In this document: positions 44,579-55,450 of the stretch, piece by piece
Numbering within the stretch: the first letter of the stretch is position 1
Layout of the letters: each line of letters opens with the position of its first letter
From: Fistulifera solaris
Lineage: Eukaryota > Bacillariophyta > Bacillariophyceae > Naviculales > Stauroneidaceae
DNA: 64,000 nucleotides
Direction of reading: 5' to 3'
NCBI GenBank assembly: GCA_030295235.1
Contig: AP026127.1
Location: forward strand, 1,366,501-1,430,500
Translations under genes and position numbers: made by a program
Notes under the pieces: generated by a model
What the model saw: only the letters and a program-made list of their open reading frames with translations
The model's database searches: none
Told to the model about the DNA's origin: nothing

Positions 44579-45086
44579 AGTTTAAAACATGATCATGATA
44601 TTCGTTACTGTTTACTGAGTCAAGACGTCTCCTAGCAAAAGAACAACGGATTTCTTAAGTGTTTTGCAGTCGTGGGAGTTGATTTAGCCGCTGGGAAGCG
44701 AACATTTAGGACGGGCTCGCGCGTCGTCTGCTTCTCATGACGGCGGAGAGGGGGGAGTTTTTGTGCGCTGCCGGAGCCGTAGAGGCGGCCGACATGTGCT
44801 GGGAATGAGCTTAGAAGATATATATTAAATGGAACTCTTGTGTTTATGTTTCAATAGAGCCACATGCGACATCGTTGAAGCGAGCCGCGAAGCTCGAAAC
44901 GCAACTGCTCATAGCGTAGCCGCTTCCGAAGCAATCCGGCCGAGAACGACACATCACACTTAAATGTGAGGCTACTTTTGTTGGCTGACGTTTCAAAGTC
45001 AAGCAAGCAAAGATCATCAAGAATAAAAGGTGATTCCCAGCAAGGAATTGTTGACGCCGACCCGAAAATGGCGATGTCGAATGCAA
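44579..45086 (+). repeat. ~510-bp upstream module, copy C
   Basis: Same orientation as copy B; lies about 160 bp upstream of the start at 44420 (minus). Similarity to copy B continues to about 45265 through the ggtaccggtg and gatgacgtcattttttctt blocks. Confidence 0.8.
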
Positions 45087-45217
45087 AACATAAAAAAAAT
45101 CGAGGATCACTTTTACGAGTACGAGCTGCTACTTGTAGTTGATGTGGATATGGTCGCTAAAGTACTGATTGGGTACCGGTGAGGTCTTTTTTGTTTTTTA
45201 CGCTCAATTATCGGTGA

Positions 45218-45225
45218 TGACGTCA
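45218..45225. promoter_or_regulatory. CRE-type palindrome TGACGTCA
   Basis: Counterpart of the site at 37354-37361, in the same local context. Lies between divergent genes (zinc-finger gene at 44420 minus, ClC gene at 45848 plus), so either could be its target. Confidence 0.35.
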
Positions 45226-45265
45226 TTTTTTCTTCTTCCTTTACCTTTTCTCGCTATCGTCATCG

Positions 45266-45847
45266 TCAAAAAATGCGATTGGTGGAAGTCGTTCTTGTTT
45301 GGGAAAACATTTCGCACTGCTCGAGTTGCGCGTGTTCTTGGTTCGCCTGTTTCAAAACTATGAACTATCGGTCGTAAAGGACACGAAGGTATGGCTCCCT
45401 ATTTGCACATGGAATGTCGAATTTCAGTTGACAAAGAAGACCGCCTAAAGAGACATTATCAATACTTTGTAGTTCAAACGTTAGCGTTAGTACGTGTTCC
45501 GGTCGTGCATGGTGACTTACCGGTACTGAAGTATGGCGTATCAAGTGTTCTGACGTGTGACGCGTGACCGCGTGACGGATGATTTTGCCTGCATGCGCGG
45601 CGTCCTGAGCTTTGTTCGCACCGCGAGGTTGACGATGATGCTCTGCAACTGCCCAAGTAAATTCGTCTCATCATTATTTGTGCAATCGTTCTACTCCTCG
45701 GTCCAGTTTTCAGGGGAAGCATATTACTGTTGAGATTCCGTTTCTCGCGCTTTACGGACAACAAGAGCAACAAGATAAAGCTCGTAAACGCTTTGAACGA
45801 ATATCGTTCATTTGTTTCTGACGCTGCGTCTCCTTCGCAACAAAGGA
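45266..45847. other. Intergenic, 5' region of ClC gene
   Basis: No gene seen. A 177-codon antisense frame at 45474-46007 runs into the ClC coding region and has no domain. Confidence 0.35.
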
Positions 45848-48519
45848 ATGGACTATCACAATCTTCCCGTGAACGTGAACGGCGGTGACTACGATGATGA
45901 CGACAGTCTCTCCATTGAAGAAAGCAACGGTCAATTATTCGAAAATGGTTTAAAATGTAGCTACAGCGACAATCAAGGTCAGCAATTGCGCTTTCGGGCA
46001 ACTTCACTAAGAGGCGACGGATACGGCAGCGGCAGTGGAGATCCAGGCAATAGCCTCGTGGAAGACAACACGATTCAATCGCACAATTACGAGCCTGATG
46101 AAAGTGAAGTCTGGCGTGCCTACACGGCGCAATTGCATTTTCGCAATCGAGGACACTGGTGGACGACGGGCAAGAAGCGTTCGCTTATGCGCTGGGTACT
46201 GACGTTCATTATAGGAGTCGTACAAGCACTCGTCGCTATTCTTTCCAATATCGCTTGTCGAAGTCTGTCCCGACGAAAATTTGAGCACGTTTATCAATAT
46301 CTAACTGTGCCGGAACCATCCAGCAGTGTCACAATTGATACGGCTCAAGATTTATTTCAGTTTGATGACGATGCAACGACCGATGGCGCGGCGTCACATT
46401 CCTCCTTGAATCAAAACGTGACCCCGAGTCTTTTTACCGCATTCTTTTATTTTGTTCTTTATCAGTTGGTGTTTGCTGCGATTGCCAGCGTCTTTGTTTG
46501 GATTGAGCCTGTCTCGGGAGGCTCCGGTATTCCGGAAATCAAATGCTTTTTGAACGGTATTGACATTCCTCGGGTCGTTCGAATCAAGACACTGTTTTGT
46601 AAGGTCATCGGTGTCACCTTCAGTGTAGCGGCGGGCTTGCCGGTCGGAAAAGAAGGACCCATGGTGCATTCGGGGTCTGTTGTCGCCGCGGGTATTTCTC
46701 AGGGAAAGACGACTTTGTTTGGACAAGACACTTCGTTTTCTAAATTCAGCGACTTTCGAAACGATCGAGAAAAGAGAGATTTTGTAGCCTGCGGTGCAGC
46801 TGCTGGTGTTTGCAGTGCCTTCGGAAGTCCGATTGGTGGCGTGCTCTTCAGTCTCGAGGAAGCTTCTTCGTACTTTAGTACCAAACTGACCTGGTGAGAA
46901 CAGGACACGCATTGTTTGCGTACGATCCATAAGTCGCATTCTAACATGTCTCTTCGTCTCCTGATACAGGCGTGCGTTTTTCTGTGCCATGACTACTCTT
47001 GCCACTCTTTTTGGATTCGAAACTTCGATTCTCTATGGGGACAAGCGAACATCGAGAAAATGTTTTCCTTTGGAGAATTCAATTCTATCAGCAGAGAGGC
47101 ATCCAATTTTTCAATTTGGGAACTGATCCTTTTTACTATGGTAGGATGTTTGGGAGGATTGATCGGGGCCGTTTTCAATGCAGCCAACGAGCATTTGACG
47201 ATTTGGCGTATGAAGAAAGTCAACAAATCTAAGTCGAGACGATTTGTAGAAGTTCTTTGTGTAAGCCTGGGCGTTTCTATCGTCAGTTTCTTAATGCCCG
47301 TTCTGTGGGGGCGCTGCACGAAGCTGCCCACCGATATGCAGGACTGGACGAACCAAGAGAAGAATTTGGTAGAAGCCTTGGTACCCTTTCGTTGTGTGCC
47401 GGGCAAGGAATACAATGAAGTGGCTAGTTTGATTTTTACCGAGTCAGACATTGCGATCAAGCAGTTGTTTCACTTTCGCGAAGCGGGGCATCGGATATGT
47501 CAACTTTCAGCTCGGGAGCATTATTCTTTTTCTTCGTCCCTTACATTGTCATGGCGACGATAACGTATGGCACCGCTGTTCCCTCCGGTTTGTTTGTACC
47601 ATCGCTTCTATCGGGTGCTGCTTTTGGGAGACTTGTTGGTCACTTGCTTCACAAATTGGACCATACTAACGGGACGTTCGCTGACTCTGGTACATACGCA
47701 TTGATTGGAGCTGCCGCTGTATTAGGTGGAATGGCCCGCATGACAATCAGCTTGACGGTAATCCTTTTGGAAGCGACAGGTGATATGCAGTATGTGCTAC
47801 CGCTCATGTTGACACTCATGGCAGCTAGATTCACGGGTAATGTGTTCAATGAAGGTCTTTACGACATTCACATCCACTTGAAAAACATTCCTTTCCTTGA
47901 ACCCGACGTGCCGCCCATTGCCGAACGCTCGGAGATTGTTGCTGGTCAGGTGATGTCGACAGAGGTTAAATGCCTTCGTCCTGTGGAACGAGCAGGAGTC
48001 GTGTACGATTTGTTACAGCAATGCGGCCATGGAACGTTTCCCATTGTCGATATGGCCAGTGGTGGAACTTTGTACGGAACAGCAAGTCGTTACATGCTAT
48101 TTACGCTGCTACAAAGGCGTGCCTTCGGTTCGCCGGATGTAATTTCAGGCGACTACGATGGAGACACATTGGGTCCCCGCCGTCTGAGTCCGCTAGTTCA
48201 ATGGGATACGATTGAAAAGGCATATCCAAGGTATCCTAGGATTTCGGATGTGCACTTGCGCGAACAGGATCGCAACTGCTGGTTGGATTTGCGCCCATAC
48301 GCGAATACAGCGCCGTACACGATCAATGAGACGGCGTCAATCCAACGCACCTATCGGTTGTTCCGTACTCTTGGCTTGCGGTTTCTATGTGTCGTCAATC
48401 ACAACAATCAAGTTGTCGGTATCATTACACGAAAAGATCTGTTGCCACGTGCTCTGAGTGAATCTTTACTCCGAGGGCGCAACGCCCATGTCAACGAGGA
48501 CTCGCTGGGTTTTACATAA
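45848..48519 (+). CDS. CLC: ClC-family chloride channel/exchanger with two CBS domains (two frame changes)
   Basis: Exon 1 (45848-46893) and exon 2 (from 46970), 76-nt GTGAGA...ACAG intron; the join reads KLTWRAFFCAM. Motifs: GGSGIPEIKCFLNG (Ser form, chloride type), GKEGPMVHSG (gating Glu, typical of Cl-/H+ exchangers), GGVLFSLEEASS, GGLIGAVFNAANE, YGTAVPSGLFVPSLLSGAAFGR and GGMARMTISLTVILLEATGD. Two CBS domains follow (QVMSTEVKCLRPVERAG; YTINETASIQRTYRLFRTLG). Likely in an internal membrane such as the vacuole, as for plant CLC-d and animal ClC-6/7. The frame slips twice: between about 47008 and 47040 (T5 or G4 run one short) and at the G4 run 47485-47488 (one G short; five would give REAGASDMSTF). 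Joined length about 865 aa. Confidence 0.92.
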
Positions 48520-49507
48520 TGACAAATGGTTGCTGTTTTGAAACATGGTTCTCGTTCAAGAGAGTGTAGGAGGTTATAGCCCATTTATTTAGTTTTTGTT
48601 CAAAATATATCGTGACCGACAATTAAAATACAAACAAGTTATCGTCTGTTACAGCATTTCAACTTGGCATTCATGCTATAACGTTCAGTGCTTTCCATTT
48701 CCATTTCCATCATCATTGTTTCGTTGCTATGCATCGTGGTCAAAAGTTCTGAACACGAAACTCAAGTTGCGCTTAGACCCTTGTTGTGTTTATGAATGGT
48801 TTGCCGAGTCAGTTTGACTCGTTGGACCATGGTCGAACCGACCGTACAGAGAAATTCTCGTCTTCGCAAGCCACCTCGCGATCGGCGCCACTTTGACAGA
48901 TGCAAAAGTGTACATTTTTACTGATGACCGCATTTGACTGTCGCATTTGTCATGAGAGACGTTTGAGAGGATAAAAACTGGAAGATCGAATCACTTTCCG
49001 TGGTGCCGCAGATGGCGCATCGGAACAGATCCTCTTCATTATTTAAGTCCATTGCTTCGATAAGTCTAATAGCCACTCTCCCTCTCCTGTATGCTCATTG
49101 TCTATTCTGTGATCGACCAAAATGAAGAGGTTGGTGAGGCTTATTGTTCCTTTGTTGTAGTATAGACTCTTTGTTGATGTTTTTGCGAAAAGTCTGAGAT
49201 GAATGCAGCGTTTCTCGACGATATACGAAAAATAACTATAGCTTTTACTGTTTGAGATCGGCATTCAAACGCCGTAAACTAACATTGGAGACAATAGTAA
49301 AAATTAGAAACCATTGATACACTTTAACGTATAGTGTTTGTAGATCGAGTTTCGATGATGCGAATTTTCTTCGACAAAGGAGAAAAGATACGCCGAAGGC
49401 CGTCGAAGACGATGATAATCCTTCGCGTTTCGATTTCAAAAGCATAAGAGACCCCCTTAACAAGATCTTGTTGGTCGATCCTTCTTCGAGAAGATCGCCG
49501 CATAAAC
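48520..49507. other. Intergenic, no gene seen
   Basis: AT-rich 3' region of ClC and 5' region of the phosphofructokinase gene. Antisense frames at 49245-49557 overlap each other and have no domain. Confidence 0.35.
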
Positions 49508-51275
49508 ATGCGAACAGCACTCTTATTTCTCTTTTGTGCTTTCGAATCATCCTTCATCTTTTTTCTCCCTTGCGTGAAATCTTTTCAAACTGCTCCTCCT
49601 ATTCGTCAGCAACAACAATCACGACAACAACAAACTATGCTTTCCGGGAAAAACAAATACACACTTCAAGCTTCTTCACTGCAAGAAGATACCGTCAGTC
49701 GCGATGAAGAATTGGCGGAAATTGAGCAACAGCTCGAGAGTGCCGGCTTTCAAGCGCGTTGCGAAGAGCATCTCATCGTGAAAAAAAGTCTACAAAGCCA
49801 AACTAGAATCCTTGCGTGATCGATTTCCTTCAACAGATACTCTCAACAGTCGAGTCGAGTTATTCAAGCCGATTCCGATGCAACCGCCGAAGGCCTTTCA
49901 GAATCAGACCGAAGTGGATGTTGCACGCAATAGCAACCACTCTTCGGTTTCTTCGAACCCCAACTCGTTCTCTCAATTCATTGCGTTTGATTACAATGAG
50001 TACTTCAACGACGACGACGTCGTTTATCTTGATGCGGTTCGAACGTCTCGGATGGTGTCTTTGTCACGCGCCTTTGTACGTGCCGGTCCCCGAGAACGAC
50101 TGCATTTTAACCCGGCGACCGTCAATGCGGCAATTGTGACGTGCGGTGGACTCTGTCCCGGTTTAAACAATGTGATCCGCGAATTGACGCACAGTCTGTA
50201 CAGTGTGTATGGCGTCAATCAAGTGTGGGGTATACGAGGAGGATTTCGAGGATTTTTGGGTCTTGCGGACTTTGAACCCATCATTCTTACGAATGAGCTC
50301 GTAGAAGACATTCATCACGAAGGCGGCACCGTTCTTCGGAGTGGACGGGGTGGTTTCGAAATCGAAAAAATTCTACAATTTTTACAAGAAAGGGATATTT
50401 CACAGCTCTATGTCATTGGAGGAGACGGAACGCACCGTGCTGCCTTCAAGATACACGAAGAATGTATGCAACAGAACCGGAATATTGCTGTAGTGGGAAT
50501 CTGCAAAACAATCGACAATGATCTAGACTATATTGATCGCTCTTTTGGTTTCTTGAGCAGCGTCGAGGCGGCGCAAGCCAGTATCCGAACTGCCAAGACA
50601 GAGAGTATGTGCGTGAGTCCAAGAGGCATCACTGTAGTGAAACTGATGGGTCGATCGGCGGGATATTTGACAGCATATGCCGCCTTGGGAAGCGGAGATG
50701 TCGATTGTGTCCTGATACCAGAAGTTCCGATTGTTTTGGAAGGGAAAGAGGGCATTCTACACTTTCTGGAGAAACGAGTCGCCGAAAAGAAGTATGCCGT
50801 CGTCGTAGTCGCCGAAGGTGCCGGTGAAGAAATCCTAGGCACGTCTTCCGAAATAGACAAGGGTGGCAATAAAAAGTTACAACCGATTGGTGAATACATC
50901 AAGAAGCAAATTCAAGATCACTTTGAGAACAAGGGACTCGAATGCACCGTCCGTTATATCGATCCCTCATATATGGTTCGGTCAGTACCCGCCAATGCGG
51001 CAGACTCGGTGTATTGCACGGAACTGGCACAAAATGCAGTCCACGGGGCCATGTGCGGCTATACCGGCTTTTCTGTCGGTCAAGTGAATAGTCACGGCGT
51101 TTACATTCCAATTCCTTTGCTCGTTGCCACAAGTCCACGGACGATGGATCCAAAGGGACTTTTATGGGAACGAATTTTATCCCTCACAGGACAGCCCAAT
51201 CCAGATGTGGGTGAGTTATGCAATCCAGAAAATGAAATGGATTGTTTCCCGCATTTCGAGAGGTTCATTCATTAG
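49508..51275 (+). CDS. PFK: ATP-dependent 6-phosphofructokinase, plant type, probably plastid-targeted (one frame change)
   Basis: Phosphorylates fructose 6-phosphate in glycolysis. Motifs: TCGGLCPGLNNVIRELT (substrate loop), YVIGGDGTHRAA (Gly at the position that is Asp in PPi enzymes, so ATP use is expected), GICKTIDNDLDYID, KLMGRSAGYLTAYAAL, VAEGAGEE and IDPSYMVRS; this matches plant PFK5-like proteins. The start MRTALLFLFCAFESSF is a signal peptide, followed by CVKSFQTAP, an ASAFAP-like site with Phe at +1, which indicates the diatom plastid. The N-terminal and catalytic frames differ; the switch is at an A7 run (49781-49787), where six A's would read VKKVYKAKLESLRDRF. Joined length about 588 aa. 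Confidence 0.93.
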
Positions 51276-51691
51276 AGTCGATTAATGATGAATTTTCAAG
51301 AATTTAGGTCGCGTATTATCACGGAATGACTAATTTTGAGGTCGTGTGTGATTGTAGGCTTCACGAATAGTTGAACCTTGTATTCTTGTTTACTAAGGGA
51401 TTCTAGTTGTTACTATTATAGAACTGATTACATAGTTCCACAAGAACAAGAAGCCTTATAGCCAGCCGACAGCCGACCATTTTCCGTTCATCATGACTCG
51501 GTACTCAAATGACATACTAAAAACAGCAAGGACGTTCTATGTATCCGTTACGGCATTCATCAAGCCAACGCATGCGAAACCACACAAAATGCTTTGCAAC
51601 GAAACGAAAGCGCCTTTGCTTGTCTGTTTTTACTCTCTTGGTTTGATTCGTTTCGTTTTGTTGATACCTCTTCACTCTATTGACTACGAAG
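51276..51691. other. Intergenic, 5' region of the glycosyltransferase
   Basis: An open frame starts at 51493 but gives no membrane anchor; the better N-terminus starts at 51692. Nothing else recognised. Confidence 0.35.
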
Positions 51692-54023
51692 ATGACAGTA
51701 CCGATACGACCGAGCAAGAATCTTCATCATTCTGCGCACAATTCAAGTGCAACGAACAGCGGTCCGAAAGCCAAGGAGGCGAAACGCGCCCGAGCAAATG
51801 CCATGTTACGGACGATTGTAACAGCATTGATTCTTACGGGTGGCTTTTTCATTTTTCAATCAACAAATGGTCTCCTTGGTTGCTTCATGACCTGCCCGTG
51901 TCGGGATTATCGAGTACGACAAGTATGCTCTTTTCAACAATTCCTTCAACGCCGTTTCGTGTCTTTGGTCCGATGCCAAGCTCCGGAATTCCTCCTCTCA
52001 TTACCGATTTCATTGAAGAATTCGATGCAGCAGGAACTGGCAGCGCACAAATGTCGTTTAACTTTTATACGCAGGCGCAGCAACGGACGTTTGTGCAGCA
52101 ATATTGTCATGACTCGCTGGCACAATTCGATGCTTTAGCGTCACAATACGCAACACAGTTGTGGAAGTATTGTGTCATGGCGACACAGCAGGGAAACGTC
52201 TATTGGGACTCGGAGCAAGTTACTTTGACAGTATTGTGGCAAGATTTGTTGCCGAACGCGCAGTCGTCGGTGGCGATTGCCTTGCCCGATGATCGATGGC
52301 ATCCTGGATTTCTTTACTTGGCTCCATCGTCGTTGCCCATGGCATCCACTTTCTTGCGATACTGGACTACTACATCAACAACAGATACTCGAGAACCCGT
52401 GGCACCTAGAGTCACGTCGTGGACGTTGTGGCAGGCACAATGTACTTTTGGTGAAGAAGTGGAGCATGCGACGTGCCCCGTGCCGTACAAGGGACATTGC
52501 TGTCAAGTGTGGTCGCAGCAAGAAGAAAATGGGCGACAAGAGGCTCCCATTTTGTTAATTCGGGATCCCTGGCTGTCAAAACATGATCGTGAAGAGGCTA
52601 CACCGTCAACAAATGTTCCATTTGCTTTTATCGACCGACCTGACGAAATGACAGATGCGAGCTTGGGGATGGATATGGATCATTTGCCATTTGTTGCGAC
52701 CGTTCGGGAGTATCCAACGGGTGCTACACCCGCAACCCTGTTGGAAACGCCCAATTTCTTTGATATTTTGCTCATGAATGATTGCTTGCCGTCGGGTAAA
52801 GAATGTTTCAAATGTCTCAAAACAGGCTATGATGGAGATCAAGGTGGGGATTGCCAACTATGTCAAGCCCAGTGTCCGTGTTACTGTCAAGCACTTTGTC
52901 AGATACGACCGCCGCCCAAACGTTTAATGGCGGAATGGAAGGTCACGCGACCCCGCGTTTCGAAAGACCCCGAGCGACTCATTCCCCGAATCATTCATCA
53001 AACATGGTACGAACCCGTCACCAAAGAGAAATATCCCAACATGTCTCGATTGATTGAATCCTTCCGACAGTCCGGGTGGCACTACGAGTTCTACGATGAC
53101 GATCGGGCGGCACAATTCTTGCAAGCCCATTTCCCACCCGCCGTTCGTGAAGCGTACGATGCCATTTTGCCCGGCGCGTTCAAAGCAGATCTGTTTCGTT
53201 ATTGCGTCCTCTTGATCATGGGTGGAGTCTATGCCGACATGGATATCATGTTGGAAAGCAACTTGGATGAGCTCATTCCGCCGTCGGTGGGTTTCATGAC
53301 ACCGCAAGATACACCGGGCATGACCTTGGGTCATCGACATTGTCTATGGAATGGATTTCTCGCTGCCGCCCCGGGACATCCCTTTCTAGCTCAAACGGTG
53401 CAGAACGTAGTGAACCATGCGCGCAATCGGTATACTTCGGTGGACTATGATGATATGCTGTGTCCCAATCCTGTCTTGGCTGTTTCGCATACTGTGGTAC
53501 GTAGTTTAAAAGCTGCGTCGAAATTGTGGATTGTCAATATGGCAGAGTACAGGGCGACTCACTCGTTGTCGCTTTTATTGCGCGTTCTTCGTTCAAGGAT
53601 ACTCTGTTTACAGCGGGTCCTTGTATCTTGGGGGCCAGCATCAACGATGTACTTCAATTGCATCGTCAGACAGGATTTGAACCCGGCGATATTGAATTGT
53701 TTCCCAATCATAATGGCGAAGAAGACGACGATGCAGACTACTTGAAGAAAATGGCTCTCTCTCCGAATGATCCTCGTTTTCTAATTCCGGGTCGATCGAT
53801 TATTTTGAAACAGGATAAGGAAGACATGGGATCGCATCGATTTACTTGGGAAGAAATGAACATGGTGGCGGCAGCAACAGATATGCCCGATTACGACGAT
53901 CGTCCGAAGACGTTGGAACACTATAGCAAAACGCACGAAAAGTTTGGTGTTTATGGCTTGAATAAACTTTACAGAGACGCTCATCGAGCGAATGAAGAGT
54001 TTACTGTAACAATCGTACCCTAG
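51692..54023 (+). CDS. GT32/OCH1-like glycosyltransferase, type II membrane protein (frame changes)
   Basis: Best N-terminus: the Met at 51692, a basic stretch (KAKEAKRARANAMLRT) and a signal anchor (IVTALILTGGFFIFQSTNG), as in Golgi glycosyltransferases. The frame then moves by -1 near 51890-51930. The catalytic domain reads IPRIIHQTWYEPVTKEKYP, WHYEFYDDDRAAQFL, ALFRYCVL-like KADLFRYCVLLIMGGVYADM and DMDIMLESNLDEL (DxD metal/nucleotide-sugar site). A Cys-rich insert (GGDCQLCQAQCPCYCQALC) precedes it. A second -1 step at about 53530-53600 leads to TAGPCILGASINDVLQL and the C-terminus at 54023. The family uses GDP- or UDP-sugars on protein or lipid glycans; sugar specificity is not readable. 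Total near 775 aa. Confidence 0.85.
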
Positions 54024-54186
54024 AAGGCAAAGGTGGCTACAGAGGAGAAAGCGAACGATGTTCTTTACACCTAAACTAAGGAGTCGTTAGGGATTTACTA
54101 CGTATTTTAGATGTTTCGTTAGGATTTCCAAAAAATTTAAGGCTAATAGACCTGTGTTTTTTGCTGCCAAAGGCTAAAGATACCAT

Positions 54187-55430
54187 TCACTTATCGTCAG
54201 AATCCTCACGAATGACCACTGCACTGAATTGACCACCGCCGCCGAAATCCAAAATCTGCTTCTGAGAAGGAAGGTCGACCTTTGTTGGGCAACAAATATC
54301 CTTTTCCTCGTCTCCTGCAGCGCAAGGTTGACCTGTAGCTCCCCTCCCCGCCAAAGCCCCACGTGTATAGTGTATTGTTGCTATCGAGAGCCATGCCGTG
54401 AGTATTACCCGCCGCAATTTTAGTAAGCACAACAGGTCCCGGAAACGTGACTTGCTTAAAGCAAAAATGCTGTCCTCCACCAGCACCCAGACCAAGCTGT
54501 GCGTATGTATTCTGCCCGGTGGCGAACATGCACCCTTCATCATCAACGATGTAAGAATGGTAGGAACCAGCGGCAACCAGGGACACATTTTTACACAGTT
54601 CCGTCAACACATGTACTGAATGGATTGTATCCGGAAGACCTAGTTGTCCAGAGTAATTTAAGCCGCTACCGTACAGCGTCGTATTGGTCTCACCCCAGTT
54701 CCTTGCAACGACAAGAAGGTGTTTTGATCCACATGCCATCGCAAGTACTTCCTTGACCGGTCCCTCGAAACGAGCGAGCTATGGTGTCAAAAAATGACGC
54801 ATGATTCGCCCATTATCCGTCGGATGGGGAACTTTATCGATCTTGCTCAACGCGCTCAAATTGTAGCTGCCATCAGCTTCGGGATCCGTCATGCCGTGCG
54901 ATCGAGCTAATTCGCCATACTCACCGAAACCTATCGAGCGCTCTACTTGTTAGAATACCTTTCCAGCAAGAGACATCAAGCTGTAACAACACTTTCCAAA
55001 TGTAGCGATTTCCCCACTTTCCAAAAGCACCGCAGCAAAGTTGGAACCGTCTCCCGCTGCAATGCGGACCGCCTTCAGGTTTCCAGGCATCGGTACAACA
55101 ACAGGTTGTACAGTGTTCCCCTGACAAGAAATTCCGTCGGCAGGGTAATGAAAAGAGTCGTAGTGAGACGAGCGCATTTTCCCGCACATCAACACATGTC
55201 CTTTCGTGTTGAGAAACAAAGTGAACGATTCTCCCGCCGCAACTTGAATGATTTTGTCAGGTATCGGCACTATCTGGGGAATAGGATTTTCATCGTCGTC
55301 GGGTGAATATCCTAACGCTCCTTCGTCAGCGGCCACGCCCCATGTATAGACTTTTCCATCGACCGTGAGAGCAGCTGTGTACGTTGTGCTAACATTTTTT
55401 TGCAAGAAAGACGTTGTACTTCGTAGTCAT
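54187..55430 (-). CDS. RCC1-repeat (beta-propeller) protein (introns and two frame changes)
   Basis: Repeats of the RCC1 type: GKVYTWGVAADEGALGY, KGHVLMCGK, SGEIATFGK..FGEYGELARSHG, TTLYGSGLNYSGQLGL, GCMFATGQNTYAQLGLGAG and NTLYTWGFGGEG, each followed by VAAG- or IAAG- strands. Such propellers bind Ran, chromatin or other partners. The ATG at 55430 (MTTKYNVFLAK) is out of frame with the rest until an A7 run (55395-55401) is read as A6. A 57-60-nt intron with a TTCTAAC branch-like box lies near 54940-55000. A 54-nt intron ending CATAG, or else an in-frame TAG, lies near 54785. The last part shifts at a G4 run (54341-54349), where one more G gives GGATGQPC. Only 20 bp separate its ATG from the stop of the next gene upstream on the same strand. 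Confidence 0.75.
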
Positions 55431-55450
55431 TCTAAAAATAAAATATTGAT

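Noticed and set aside
51493-51691. Earlier start of the glycosyltransferase
   Set aside because: It gives no membrane anchor, while the frame from 51692 gives a basic stretch and a hydrophobic anchor as expected for the family.
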